Positions 25,968 to 34,926 of a stretch of DNA of 64,000 nucleotides are shown piece after piece. The position numbers and the translations under genes are program-made. Source of the stretch: an uncultured Bacteroides sp. (lineage in GTDB: Bacteria; Bacteroidota; Bacteroidia; Bacteroidales; Bacteroidaceae); assembly GCA_944322335.1 (NCBI GenBank), contig CALUOU010000001.1, positions 1 through 64,000 on the forward strand. Direction: 5' to 3'. Numbering within the stretch: the stretch's first letter is position 1; each line of letters opens with the position of its first letter. A model generated the notes under the pieces. The model saw only the letters and a program-made list of their open reading frames with translations, searched no databases and was not told where the DNA came from.

Positions 25968-27220
25968 ATGGGGGTGTGTCGTTTGGTGAATAATTCTTTT
26001 TGTTTCTTGTATGCTTCGATGATATGCCGCCGGCTCAGGATGATCTGATGGCGATAGACCAGACAGGCGGTGATAAAATAGATAGCCGCTTGGAACCATA
26101 AAGCTCTGTACTCTGTTGCCACTTCGTTCAGGGTACCTCCCATGCTGTTGATGCGTACAAAGCCATTGATGCCTAATGTGGAGGGAAACAGGTAGGAAAA
26201 GTAGCGCCAGAAGTCGGGTATGGCTGTCCTTGGCCAGGAAATGCCTGACAGGAAGAGCAGGGGCACCGAGGTGAATACGAATATCAGCATACATGTCTCC
26301 CGGTTGCGGATCACGATGGAAGCCGTCATGGAGAAGAATATGCAGGCAGCCAAGTAGGGCAGCATAAAGAGCAGCAGGTCATCGGTTTGTCCGATCTGGT
26401 TCAGCCGGAAAATGCGCGGAACCACTCCCAGCACATAGACTGACACCACTGTGTAGACCATGAAGTAGCTCAGTGCCTTGCCCATGACGATGCGAAGGGT
26501 GCCATGATAGTGGCGGTTGATGGGCACCAGATCGCGGAAACGGTTGTTCTCGCGGGCTGTTCCTGCCGAGAGGCCGATGCCCAGCAAGAGGGTTTGCTGG
26601 ATGATAAGCATCAGAACCACGGGAAGCAGAAAGGCGGCGAAGCCATTGGTGGGATTGTAGAGAGCCACGTCCTCATACTCGATTGGGTAGGCTGTCAGTT
26701 CGTCTTGCCGTTCTGTGGTGTTGCCAGCCCGCTGTGTCTTGATGTCAGCGTTCATGGCCAGCGATACATTGGTGTTGGCCAGGAGCAGACATTTGTAATA
26801 AAGCAGTCCGCTCATGTCGCAATAGAGGCTGACATGTGTCTGCCTGCCTTGTGACAGGTCATCGCTGAAGCTGGCTGGAATACGGATGATGCCGTATGCT
26901 TTCCGCTCTTTCATCATCAGTTTGGCTTCTTCCATGTCGCTGCAATAGGCTGCGATCCGCACATCGGGAGTGGCGTCTACTTTGCGCAGGTACTCACGGC
27001 TCAAGGCGGTGCGGGAATCGTCCACCACGGCGGCGGGTACGTCGCGCAATGTCTCGTTGGTATAGATGAAGCCATAGACCAAGGGATAGGCCAAGGGGAC
27101 CAGGATAAAGAATATCAGCACTCCTTGGTCACGGAAAGTGGTGCGGAACTCTTGCCTCCAGATGTAGAACATGTCTTGGATGGCTTGCGTGATGTGTTGC
27201 TTGAAAGTAGGGCGTTTCAT
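25964..27220 (-). CDS. ABC-2 type exporter permease (YbhR/YhhJ-like), second copy
   Basis: A 418-residue membrane protein. It has one N-terminal helix (about 28-48), a periplasmic domain (about 50-215) and five C-terminal helices, as in ABC-2 permeases of the YbhS/YbhR/YhhJ group. The FLSGISWPRTAIPDFWRYFSYLFPST segment near 325-350 is characteristic. It overlaps the preceding permease gene by one base (TAATG) and the GH43 gene by four. No ATP-binding subunit is encoded in the operon. Confidence 0.85.
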   Translation of the reverse strand: MKRPTFKQHITQAIQDMFYIWRQEFRTTFRDQGVLIFFILVPLAYPLVYGFIYTNETLRDVPAAVVDDSRTALSREYLRKVDATPDVRIAAYCSDMEEAKLMMKERKAYGIIRIPASFSDDLSQGRQTHVSLYCDMSGLLYYKCLLLANTNVSLAMNADIKTQRAGNTTERQDELTAYPIEYEDVALYNPTNGFAAFLLPVVLMLIIQQTLLLGIGLSAGTARENNRFRDLVPINRHYHGTLRIVMGKALSYFMVYTVVSVYVLGVVPRIFRLNQIGQTDDLLLFMLPYLAACIFFSMTASIVIRNRETCMLIFVFTSVPLLFLSGISWPRTAIPDFWRYFSYLFPSTLGINGFVRINSMGGTLNEVATEYRALWFQAAIYFITACLVYRHQIILSRRHIIEAYKKQKELFTKRHTPI

Positions 27221-28425
27221 TACGGTATATATTTATAGTAGACCAACGCTCCCTTCAGCCGATAGGCCACCAAAAAGGGAAGCAGCATGAAGAGAAGCAA
27301 GGCCACATAGTTTATCCAAGAATAAAGCATCGGATAGCCGTTCAAGGCTTGATCCACATAGATGAGGAAATAGTGCCGCAGCGGAAACAGGTTGGCCAGA
27401 GCCTGCAGCACAGGGTGCATCCCCATGACCGGAAACGAAAGTCCACACATCGAAAAGGAAAGCACGCCCCAAAGTGAGGCGAAGCTCAGTCCGAGCCGAA
27501 GCGTGGGCAAGGTGCCGATCATCAGCACGCCCATGCCTTGCGAGGCCAGCACGAGGCAGAGCGTGGCCAGCAACATGGGGAAGATGCCGCTTTCACAAGG
27601 AAAATGCAGGTAGCCATAAAGATAGACATTATAGAGAATGCCCATCAGGAAAAACACTGCCGTGTGGGGAAGGAGTTTTCCGCTTAAAGCGATCCAGATG
27701 GAGTTATGGCTCTGTCTTAACCATTCACGGGCGGTACGCTCCTTAATCTCTACTCCGATGGAATATACTGTCACCATAAAGATGAGCAGCATCAGCATGC
27801 CGGGGGCGAATGTGTTGTTCAAGTAGACGGAGTAGTTCAACCAAGGGTTGTGCAAGGGATGGGTATCAATGACGATAGGTTGCAGGAAGGCCATGGCTTG
27901 ATCTTCCGTGGCACCACGGGCTAAGAGCGTGGCTTGCGCTGCGGCACCCGATGCCAGTTCGCTCATCATTTTCATGTCGCGAAACAGGAGTGAGCCGGCT
28001 ATCAGCAGCGTGTTGTTGGTGTAAAACGAAAGCTTGGGCTGGCGTTGGGCTTGCGCCTCTGCCGAAGTGCCTGCTGGAATGTAGTAGAATCCGTAGATTT
28101 CCCCTCGTTGCATGGCAATGCGTGCGTCGGTCACGTTAGGGAAGTGAGCCACAACGGCTGTCTGTTCAAAAGCGTCAAGGTTGCGGACCAGCTGGCGGGA
28201 GGTGCTGGTCTGGTCTTGGTCTACCACCCCCACTGGCATGTTTTTCGGCAAACCAGAGTTCATCAGCGTGGTGAAGAACACGTAGCAGAACACTGGAGCC
28301 ACCACCATGCAAAACAGGTAGAGCGGGCGCGAGACCAGCCGTTGGCATTCGCGCTTCATCACGACCGCCGTAGCCAGCAAGGCTTCCCGGCTGATAATGG
28401 ATGGAGTCTGATTCTTCATACGCAT
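27220..28425 (-). CDS. ABC-2 type exporter permease (YbhR/YhhJ-like), first copy
   Basis: A 401-residue paralogue of the following gene with the same topology: an N-terminal helix (about 36-56), a large periplasmic loop, then five or six helices (LIFMVTVYSIGVEIKERTAREWL near 214-236, and GLSFPVMGMHPVLQALANLFPLRHY near 333-357). The two permeases probably form a heterodimer working with the HlyD-type adaptor encoded 43 bases upstream. Substrates of such systems include drugs and envelope molecules; none can be assigned here. An in-frame second ATG lies two codons later (MRMKN). Confidence 0.85.
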   Translation of the reverse strand: MRMKNQTPSIISREALLATAVVMKRECQRLVSRPLYLFCMVVAPVFCYVFFTTLMNSGLPKNMPVGVVDQDQTSTSRQLVRNLDAFEQTAVVAHFPNVTDARIAMQRGEIYGFYYIPAGTSAEAQAQRQPKLSFYTNNTLLIAGSLLFRDMKMMSELASGAAAQATLLARGATEDQAMAFLQPIVIDTHPLHNPWLNYSVYLNNTFAPGMLMLLIFMVTVYSIGVEIKERTAREWLRQSHNSIWIALSGKLLPHTAVFFLMGILYNVYLYGYLHFPCESGIFPMLLATLCLVLASQGMGVLMIGTLPTLRLGLSFASLWGVLSFSMCGLSFPVMGMHPVLQALANLFPLRHYFLIYVDQALNGYPMLYSWINYVALLLFMLLPFLVAYRLKGALVYYKYIP

Positions 28426-28468
28426 GTCCTTTCTCGTAAGAGTCCCTTATCCGTTCGTTCTGCCTTCT

Positions 28469-29449
28469 TCATTTGTCTAAGATGACACTCATTCCTGCCC
28501 GCAGCCCTTCTGCCGGCTCTAAAGGAACGGCTCTGACCTCAAAAGTCTTCAGGTCAAACTGGCCGGTGGTCTTGGTGGCTTTCCAGGCGGCATATGTGCC
28601 TAAGTCTTTCATGTAGTTCACTTTTATTCGGATGTGGCGGTCTAAAGCGGGGATATAAGCCGATGTCTCTGTGCCCATGGTCAGTCCTTTCAGCAAGTCT
28701 TCGCGCACGTTGAAGGTAACCCATAGATCGTCTGTGATGGCTATGTTCATGATGGGGGCGCCTGTGCCTACCAGCTCTCCCGTCTTGGGGAAAATTTCCG
28801 ATACTTCGCCGTCGGTCTGTGCGATGAGGAAGGTCTCCTGAATGTACGATTCCACTTCGGCTACGGCTCCTTTGGCCCGTTGCACCAAGGCTGCCGCAGC
28901 TGCTTTGTCTTCCCGCTCGGCACCGTTGCGGGCCATGTCATATTGGGCTTTGGCCGCTTGTTCGGTGGCTTTGGCCGCATCGCGTTGGGCGGTAACCTCG
29001 TCCAGCTTCTGGGCAGTCATCACCCCTTGCTGGTAGAGGTTGCGGACCCGCTGGTAAGACTTTTCGGCAATGGTCAGGCCGGCTTTGGCTTTCTGCCACA
29101 TTTCATAAGCAGCCTGGATCTGCTCTTGCCGTGCGCCTTTCAAGGCTTTCTCGTTCTGTGCCTGTGCGGCTGCTTCGGCGGCACGGGCCTGTTCTAATTT
29201 GGCTTGCACATCTGGCGCTTCCAATAAGGCCAATGTGTCGCCGGCATGGATCTGTTGTCCTTCTTTTACCCGATATTCCAAAATACGGCCGGGCACCTTG
29301 CTCGACACACGGTATTCGGTCACTTCGGCTTGTCCTTGTATCACTTCAGGACCCTTGCGCAACAGGAAGAATCCCAACAAGGCTACAATGGCGATGACCC
29401 CTAATAGGGTGAGAAACGCCAATAGCATGTTACTGTTTTGCGATTTCAT
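28469..29449 (-). CDS. HlyD/EmrA-family periplasmic adaptor (YbhG-like)
   Basis: A 326-residue adaptor with an N-terminal membrane anchor (about 8-30), a lipoyl-like half (SSKVPGRILEYRVKEGQQI near 49-67), a long coiled-coil hairpin (about 80-195) and the returning lipoyl and beta-barrel domains (GELVGTGAPIMNIAI near 217). It would connect the two inner-membrane permeases to the TolC-family outer-membrane channel encoded just upstream, forming a tripartite exporter across both membranes. Confidence 0.88.
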   Translation of the reverse strand: MKSQNSNMLLAFLTLLGVIAIVALLGFFLLRKGPEVIQGQAEVTEYRVSSKVPGRILEYRVKEGQQIHAGDTLALLEAPDVQAKLEQARAAEAAAQAQNEKALKGARQEQIQAAYEMWQKAKAGLTIAEKSYQRVRNLYQQGVMTAQKLDEVTAQRDAAKATEQAAKAQYDMARNGAEREDKAAAAALVQRAKGAVAEVESYIQETFLIAQTDGEVSEIFPKTGELVGTGAPIMNIAITDDLWVTFNVREDLLKGLTMGTETSAYIPALDRHIRIKVNYMKDLGTYAAWKATKTTGQFDLKTFEVRAVPLEPAEGLRAGMSVILDK

Positions 29450-29519
29450 ATTTTTAGTGATTAGTGTTTGGCGATTGGTGTTTAGTGATTTGAGGTGATA
29501 TCTGAGAAAAGCTTTTTCC

Positions 29520-31007
29520 TTATTGGCCGAAACCTAATTGGCCTGTGGCCTTCTTCAGATAAATCTCTGTGAGTTTGACATCAATTTGCGCGTCGATTTT
29601 TTCCGATTGGGCAGAAAGCCAGGCTGTGTGAGCTTCCAGCACGTTGCTGGCGGGTATCACGCCTTCTTCGAAGCCCAGGTTGGCATAACGCAGATTCTCA
29701 TCGGCCTTTTCTAAGTTTTTGGTAGCCATGGCCAGCTTTTTCAGTGACTCGTTCACTCGGAAAGCAGACTGGCTTACTTGCAAGGCTATCTTTTCTTTGG
29801 CGTCTTCCAGCTGGTGGCGGGCGATGCGGGCCTCAGCCTTGGCCGCTTTTACTTTATAGCTGCCTTCTCCCCAATGCCAGATCGGGACGGAAAGTGCCAC
29901 TCCTATGTTCCACATACCTTTGAATTTTTTTTCAAAGCTGTTGTAGACTGATGGACTTGTAGCCGTATAGCCTCCCATCAAAGCCAAGGAAGGCAGGAAG
30001 GCTGCCCGTTCCACCCGCACTTTCTGGTCATAGATCTTGGTGGCCAGCTCCAGGCTTTGCACCTCCGGGCGGGCGGCATATACCGTGTTCAAGTCAATCC
30101 CGTTGGAAGCCAATGCAGGGAGGGGAAGGTCTGACGCTTCCTCATCGGCCAGAGTGACAGGAGTGTTCAGATCCAGTCCGCAGAGCTGGCAGAGCAACAT
30201 GCGTGCCAGGCTTAGGCCGTCGGCTACTTTGGTCAAGGTCATTTCTGCTTCGTTCACTTTCACCTTTACTGACAGTCCGTCGGCCTTGGTGGCCACTCCC
30301 TCCGCGATCATTTTATCCACATCGCTTTCCAGTTTCCGCAGCAATTCCAGGTAGCTGTCGGCCAGTCGTTTTTTATTGGCCAACGACACTACTTGCCAGT
30401 ATGCTTGGTCGGTGCTGAGGATCACATCCTGTAGCCCTGTGTCGTGCTGGCGGCGTGCCAGTTCTTCAGCATAGCGGGTGATTTTGTTGTAAGCCCGTAT
30501 TTTTCCGCCCATATAGAGCGGTTGGGTCAGGGTGATGGCTCCTGCATAGAGATTGCGTGTGTCGGTGCGGAAGGCATCGGCCAGAGAATTTCCCACTGCA
30601 TTCAGGGGAGAGGCGATGTCCGCGCTGCTCAAGCTTTGCAGGAGTTGGACCAGTTGCGGGTTCTGCAGAAGTTCCGGATGCTGGGTCAGGATGCCTTGCA
30701 CACCGTTCTGCAAGGCACCGCTCACCTGTGTGCCGATGCTTCCCAAGGCAGCCTTTTGGTCATTGCTCAGCAGTGAGAGTTCCCGTGAGGTGTGCATATA
30801 TCCGCCTGTGGCGGCGATTTGCGGTAAATAATTAGTGAAAGCCGCTCTCTTCTGATAGTGAGCGGCATTGACTTTCTCTTGGCTGATTTTCAGTGCTTTA
30901 TTGTTGGCGATAGCCAATGCCCGGCAGCTGTCCAGACTGAGCGCGTGTTGCGCCTCTGCTGTTAAAGATAGAAGGAGCAGGCAAGCGATACAAAAGGACT
31001 TTCCCAT
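29520..31007 (-). CDS. TolC-family outer-membrane efflux channel
   Basis: A 495-residue protein with a signal peptide (about 1-19, cleavage after AEA). It is followed by two repeats of the outer-membrane efflux protein domain with long helical segments (KRAAFTNYLPQIAATGGY near 52 and VRVERAAFLPSLALMGGY near 325, related by internal duplication). It forms the exit duct for the HlyD/ABC-2 system encoded downstream. It is first in the operon, with a strong promoter 66 bases upstream. Confidence 0.9.
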   Translation of the reverse strand: MGKSFCIACLLLLSLTAEAQHALSLDSCRALAIANNKALKISQEKVNAAHYQKRAAFTNYLPQIAATGGYMHTSRELSLLSNDQKAALGSIGTQVSGALQNGVQGILTQHPELLQNPQLVQLLQSLSSADIASPLNAVGNSLADAFRTDTRNLYAGAITLTQPLYMGGKIRAYNKITRYAEELARRQHDTGLQDVILSTDQAYWQVVSLANKKRLADSYLELLRKLESDVDKMIAEGVATKADGLSVKVKVNEAEMTLTKVADGLSLARMLLCQLCGLDLNTPVTLADEEASDLPLPALASNGIDLNTVYAARPEVQSLELATKIYDQKVRVERAAFLPSLALMGGYTATSPSVYNSFEKKFKGMWNIGVALSVPIWHWGEGSYKVKAAKAEARIARHQLEDAKEKIALQVSQSAFRVNESLKKLAMATKNLEKADENLRYANLGFEEGVIPASNVLEAHTAWLSAQSEKIDAQIDVKLTEIYLKKATGQLGFGQ

Positions 31008-31072
31008 AACTTTTGATACTTAGTAGTAAGACAATTATGTCTCTCTGCAAAATGATTGCATAGACAACAATG

Positions 31073-31103
31073 CAAAAGTATAGGCTTTCACCGACACGGC
31101 AAA
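31073..31103 (-). promoter_or_regulatory. promoter of the TolC-HlyD-ABC-2 operon
   Basis: -33 TTTG at 31100-31103 and -7 TACTTTTG at 31073-31080 on the minus strand, 19 bases apart. This is one of the best matches to the Bacteroidales consensus in the window. Confidence 0.7.
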
Positions 31104-31153
31104 ATAAATTAATCTTTTTTAGACCGCGCTTTGACTTGCTTAAGAGTTTTGCG

Positions 31154-32026
31154 TCAGTCTAATGTGAAGTCTGCCGAGCCTATAAGTACACCATCAGTGA
31201 AAATGTCCAAGTGGTAGTCACCGGCAAAGAGGAACTCTTCCACATCCCAATAGACAGTCACAGCCTGTTCCTCGCCGTTGTATTCCACGTATTTCTTAAT
31301 GGAGTAGACCAATTCGCGGTTCTCATAAGGGAAAGTGTTGTCGATGCTTTTGGCCAGTATGCTGTTGTCCGGTTTGATGATGCGCACATAGAGTGTGCGG
31401 TCGCCAGTCTGGGCCGTAATGTTCTTGGCCAATGTGAAGTCAATCTTGAGTTTCACGATGTTTTTCACACGTTTTGTTTTGCGTCCGCGCTTGTTGAGGC
31501 GTTCCACGGTGATGTTCGTTGCGTCCAGTTGGGAGGCTAAGGTCACCTTCTTGTCCAGTTCTTCTTTGGCTTGGGAAAGATCTGTGATTTGTTGGGAAGC
31601 TACATTGTATTTCTGCGTCACTTCCGCAATGACGTTTTGCTGATGTGCGGTCAGGCGGTTCAGCGAGTCGATCTGGTTGATATACCCCACCATGACGCGG
31701 CGCAGGGTTGCCAGCTCTTTTTTCAGCCGTCTGATTTCTGAGGCATTGGTGCTTTTCACCGTGCGCAGCTCTTCGAGCAGGCGTTGCGTCTTCAGTTGTT
31801 CCTGTTCTAACAGTTGTGCCAGAGAGTCGTTGGAAACGGTCAGCTTCAGCTCATCGTATTGTTGGGCGAAGTGAGTATATTCGTTTTCCAAATCCTCTTT
31901 TTCCAGCTCAAACTCTTGCACCAGTTCGCTATTCGTTTTTTTCTCGCTGATCAACAGCATGGTGATGCCGATGAGGGCAATGACCAAGATGGAGGTAATG
32001 GCTATTTGTATTTTTTGTTTGCTCAT
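31154..32026 (-). CDS. membrane-anchored coiled-coil protein of unknown function
   Basis: A 290-residue protein. One N-terminal transmembrane helix (about 7-27) has a short cytoplasmic lead (MSKQKIQ). A long coiled coil follows (about 30-180, rich in E, K, L, Q). The C-terminal beta-rich domain (about 190-290) includes KLKIDFTLAKNITAQTGDRTLYVRI and ends LIGSADFTLD. No family could be named. The layout suggests a periplasmic stalk holding a small sensor or binding domain. It lies upstream of the exporter operon, which has its own promoter. Confidence 0.75.
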   Translation of the reverse strand: MSKQKIQIAITSILVIALIGITMLLISEKKTNSELVQEFELEKEDLENEYTHFAQQYDELKLTVSNDSLAQLLEQEQLKTQRLLEELRTVKSTNASEIRRLKKELATLRRVMVGYINQIDSLNRLTAHQQNVIAEVTQKYNVASQQITDLSQAKEELDKKVTLASQLDATNITVERLNKRGRKTKRVKNIVKLKIDFTLAKNITAQTGDRTLYVRIIKPDNSILAKSIDNTFPYENRELVYSIKKYVEYNGEEQAVTVYWDVEEFLFAGDYHLDIFTDGVLIGSADFTLD

Positions 32027-32066
32027 TGTTTACTGTCTGGTTTAGGGTTATGTCACAGAGACGGGG

Positions 32067-32074
32067 CAAAGATA
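32067..32074 (-). promoter_or_regulatory. -7 box of the coiled-coil protein gene
   Basis: TATCTTTG on the minus strand, 40 bases before the ATG at 32026. No -33 element seen. Confidence 0.45.
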
Positions 32075-32186
32075 CGATAAAAATGTGAAAAACCAGCGTT
32101 ATGGGGAATAAAACAGGGGGAACCGCACACGGCTCTTTTAAAAACATACCTTCAATCCGCCACACTTTTGTAAGGACTGGTGCTAC

Positions 32187-32440
32187 CATCGCTTGCGAAA
32201 CGCTCGAACGTTAAACGGCCAGGCCGTTTTGCATGCGTTGATGCAAGGTTTTGCATGTGTTGATGCAAGGTCTTGCATATGCGTGTGCGACAACACGGTC
32301 ACACTGATACTTCAGTCTTCGGCACGCAAACCGCACCTGCACTTGTGAAACTTAAAAACAGGTTGTATGCCTGTGGTATAAGGTTTAGATGAAAGAGCTG
32401 TGGGAACCGCATCAACGGTAGCTGGCAGACAGGCCGTTGT
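32187..32440. repeat. 22-bp array C and linked dispersed repeat
   Basis: Units start at 32231 (GCATGCG), 32253 (GCATGTG) and 32275 (GCATATG), exactly 22 bp apart. The first two carry the dyad TTGCAT-N6-ATGCAA and are closely similar to array A at the window start. Just left is the palindrome AAACGGCC-AG-GCCGTTTT near 32213-32230. Further right (32404-32433) AACCGCATCAA with GGCA-N-ACAGG repeats the sequence that follows array A. This confirms a dispersed family. Confidence 0.7.
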
Positions 32441-32816
32441 GCAAGATAAAATGTCCGGTCTTCACGCGTGGATCGGACAACGGTTGCCGCACCGCCTTGT
32501 GGCTGCCTCTTCGTCATCGGAGTTTGCAAGCAGCCAGCACTGTAAAGCACTCAATATCGGAGTGAAACGGGATGGATCTCTTTGTCCAACGCAAAAGCCT
32601 GATAAGGACATTGAAATCCGTTCATGAATATTTTTGTGTATACGGCGGCTAAAGGGGACTGTATGGCTTGTCGGTTGGCGGATGCGCAAAAAAGGCGGTT
32701 GTGTAATTGACAGGAAAGTATGGCCGAATTGTAAACATCTCCTTTCAAATCCTTTCTTTTCCGCTTTTTTTTCACAGGTTTTCCTTACCTTTGCCCCGTT
32801 TATAACTCAAAGACAT
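32441..32816. other. upstream region of the steroid-reductase cluster
   Basis: No gene supported. It contains the -7 box of the cluster near its right end and a T-rich tract (32746-32783). An in-frame extension of the 5-alpha-reductase frame to 32634 was rejected as a start. Confidence 0.5.
32786..32793 (+). promoter_or_regulatory. -7 box of the steroid-reductase cluster
   Basis: TACCTTTG, exact TAnnTTTG match, 23 bases before the ATG at 32817. It supports 32817 rather than the upstream ATG as the true start, since transcription should begin only about 7 bases after the box. The -33 region is T-rich without a clean TTTG. Confidence 0.55.
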
Positions 32817-33584
32817 ATGAATCAAGACGATTTCCAATTGTTTTTAGGAGTGATGAGCGCGGTGGCTTTGGTCGTGTTTGTGTCGCTCTATTTTGTCAAG
32901 GCTGGATATGGCATGTTCCGGACAGCCTCATGGGGCTTTTCTCTTCCCAACAAGGTGGCTTGGGTACTGATGGAGGCTCCTGTGTTTTTTGTCATGTTCT
33001 ATTTGTGGGCTCGTAGCGGTGTGGGATTCCAGGTGCCTGTATATGTGTTTTTCCTCCTTTTCCAGCTGCATTATCTGCAACGTTCGTTCGTCTTTCCTTT
33101 CCTGATGCGGGGCAAGAGCCGGATGCCGGTAGCCATCATGCTGATGGGCGTTGTGTTTAATGTGCTGAACGGCATGATGCAGGCGGGCGGTCTGTTTTAT
33201 TTTGCTCCTGTAGGTGCCTATAGTGAGGGTTGGGCTTATTTTCTGCATGTTCATGCGTGGATAGGCTTGTTCCTTTTCTTTGCAGGTATGGGCATCAATC
33301 TGCACTCCGACCATGTGATCCGCCATTTGCGCAAGCCGGGGGATACGCGTCACTATCTGCCGTCCGGGGGGATGTATCGCTATGTCACTTCTGCCAACTA
33401 CTTCGGTGAGCTGGTGGAATGGGCTGGATTTGCCATTCTGACCTCATCGCCTGCCGCTTGGGTTTTTGCCTGGTGGACGTTTGCCAATCTGGTGCCTCGC
33501 GCCTGCGCCATTCATCGCCGTTATCGTGAAGAGTTCGGTGATGCAGTGGGTAAAAGGAAATGCATTATTCCTTTTCTTTATTGA
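32817..33584 (+). CDS. 3-oxo-5-alpha-steroid 4-dehydrogenase (steroid 5-alpha-reductase, SRD5A-like)
   Basis: A 255-residue integral membrane enzyme, the same length as human SRD5A1/2 and clearly of that family (Steroid_dh domain). E53 (LMEAPVF) and Y86 (LHYLQRSFV) match the substrate-binding Glu57 and Tyr91 of SRD5A2. ANYFGELVEWAGFAI near 193-207 and the C terminus HRRYREEFGDAVGKRK plus IIPFLY match the NADPH-binding part and the conserved end. It should reduce the C4-C5 double bond of a 3-oxo-delta4 steroid to the 5-alpha (allo) product with NADPH. The ATG at 32817 is preferred because of the promoter box and the normal length. It heads a plus-strand cluster with an ene-reductase and a short-chain dehydrogenase. 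A bile-acid substrate is inference. Remote methyltransferases of the ICMT fold are the main alternative, but the E/Y pair argues against them. Confidence 0.9.
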   Translation: MNQDDFQLFLGVMSAVALVVFVSLYFVKAGYGMFRTASWGFSLPNKVAWVLMEAPVFFVMFYLWARSGVGFQVPVYVFFLLFQLHYLQRSFVFPFLMRGKSRMPVAIMLMGVVFNVLNGMMQAGGLFYFAPVGAYSEGWAYFLHVHAWIGLFLFFAGMGINLHSDHVIRHLRKPGDTRHYLPSGGMYRYVTSANYFGELVEWAGFAILTSSPAAWVFAWWTFANLVPRACAIHRRYREEFGDAVGKRKCIIPFLY

Positions 33585-33689
33585 TTGTAAGTTGGCGAGG
33601 CAATGGTAATGGCTTTGTTTCTCCCTTGTGTGTTGGAGATAAGCTGAGATTGCGGAAGTTTTAATCATTTATTTATATATTTTACAGAA

Positions 33690-34913
33690 ATGGACTCTAA
33701 GTTGTTTACTCCCGTTACCTTCGGTCCTCTGACCCTGCGTAACCGCACCATCCGTTCGGCTGCCTTTGAGAGCATGTGTCCGGGCAATGAACCTTCTGAG
33801 ATGTTGCTGGACTATCATCGGTCTGTGGCGGCCGGAGGAGTGGGCATGACTACGGTGGCATATGCCGCTGTCACTCAAAGCGGGCTTTCTTTTGACCGTC
33901 AGTTATGGATGCGTCCTGAGATCGTTCCCGGCTTGCGCCGCCTGACCGATGCTGTCCATGCGGAGGGCGCTGCGGCAGGCATCCAGTTGGGACACTGCGG
34001 AAATATGTCACACCGGAGCATTTGCGGCTGCACTCCAGTGGGAGCCAGCAGTGGCTTCAATCTTTATTCGCCTACCTTTGTGCGAGGCTTGCGTGCCGAC
34101 GAGCTTCCTGAGATGGCACGCGCATATGGCCGTGCGGTCAATCTGGCTCGCGAGGCAGGTTTCGATGCTGTAGAGATACATGCCGGACACGGCTATCTCA
34201 TCAGCCAATTTCTCTCTCCTTCCACGAACCATCGCAAAGATCAGTATGGAGGCTCGTTGGAAAACCGTATGCGTTTCATGGACATGGTGATGGAGGAAGT
34301 GATGCGTGCCGCAGGGGCGGACATGGCCGTGCTGGTAAAGATGAACATGCGCGACGGCTTCCGTGGAGGCATGGACTTGGACGAATCCCTGCAAGTGGCG
34401 CGAAGGCTGGAGCGGTCTGGTGCGCATGCGCTGGTGCTGAGCGGCGGATTTGTGAGCAAGGCGCCTATGTATGTGATGCGTGGCGAGATGCCTATCCGCA
34501 CCATGACCTACTATATGACCTGCTGGTGGCTGAAATACGGTGTCCGTCTGGTGGGCAAGTATATGATACCCAAGGTGCCTTTCCGTGAGGCTTACTTCCT
34601 GGAAGACGCTTTGAAATTCCGTCAAGCCATTCGGATGCCGCTCGTTTATGTGGGTGGGCTGGTGTCCCGTCAGAAGATTGATGAAGTGCTGGACTGTGGC
34701 TTTGAGGCTGTGCAAATGGCTCGTGCCCTGCTGAACGAACCCGGATTTGTCAACCGCATGAAGGCTGAGGAGAATGCCCGTTGCGACTGTAGGCACAGCA
34801 ATTACTGCATTGCCCGTATGTATTCCATAGACATGGCCTGTCACCAACATTTGAAAGAGGGGCTTCCCTCCTGCCTGCAGAAGGAAATTGAACGAATCGA
34901 AAGTCGGTCTTAA
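33690..34913 (+). CDS. Old Yellow Enzyme-family ene-reductase, candidate steroid/bile acid 5-beta-reductase
   Basis: A 407-residue FMN TIM-barrel enzyme. QLGHCG near 99-104 and HAGHGYLISQFLSP at 164-177 are the active-site and flavin motifs. YGGSLENRMRF follows. GG near 322-323 and ARALLNEP near 344-351 bind the FMN phosphate. Four cysteines (365, 367, 373, 384) near the C terminus may bind a [4Fe-4S] cluster, though spaced C-x-C-x5-C-x10-C rather than the common CxxCxxxC. It lacks the C-terminal FAD/NAD domain of 2,4-dienoyl-CoA reductases and BaiCD (about 640 residues), so it needs an outside electron source. Its place between a 5-alpha-reductase and an SDR suggests reduction of an enone in a steroid, giving the 5-beta product. 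That is inference. Confidence 0.82.
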   Translation: MDSKLFTPVTFGPLTLRNRTIRSAAFESMCPGNEPSEMLLDYHRSVAAGGVGMTTVAYAAVTQSGLSFDRQLWMRPEIVPGLRRLTDAVHAEGAAAGIQLGHCGNMSHRSICGCTPVGASSGFNLYSPTFVRGLRADELPEMARAYGRAVNLAREAGFDAVEIHAGHGYLISQFLSPSTNHRKDQYGGSLENRMRFMDMVMEEVMRAAGADMAVLVKMNMRDGFRGGMDLDESLQVARRLERSGAHALVLSGGFVSKAPMYVMRGEMPIRTMTYYMTCWWLKYGVRLVGKYMIPKVPFREAYFLEDALKFRQAIRMPLVYVGGLVSRQKIDEVLDCGFEAVQMARALLNEPGFVNRMKAEENARCDCRHSNYCIARMYSIDMACHQHLKEGLPSCLQKEIERIESRS

Positions 34914-34926
34914 CTTTTTTATTGAC

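Noticed and set aside
25968..26294. 109-codon N-terminal extension of the GH43 lipoprotein
   Set aside because: It overlaps the ABC-2 permease gene, and the lipoprotein signal begins at the ATG at 25967.
32634..32816. N-terminal extension of the 5-alpha-reductase frame
   Set aside because: It would add 61 residues not found in the family, and the promoter box at 32786 lies inside it.
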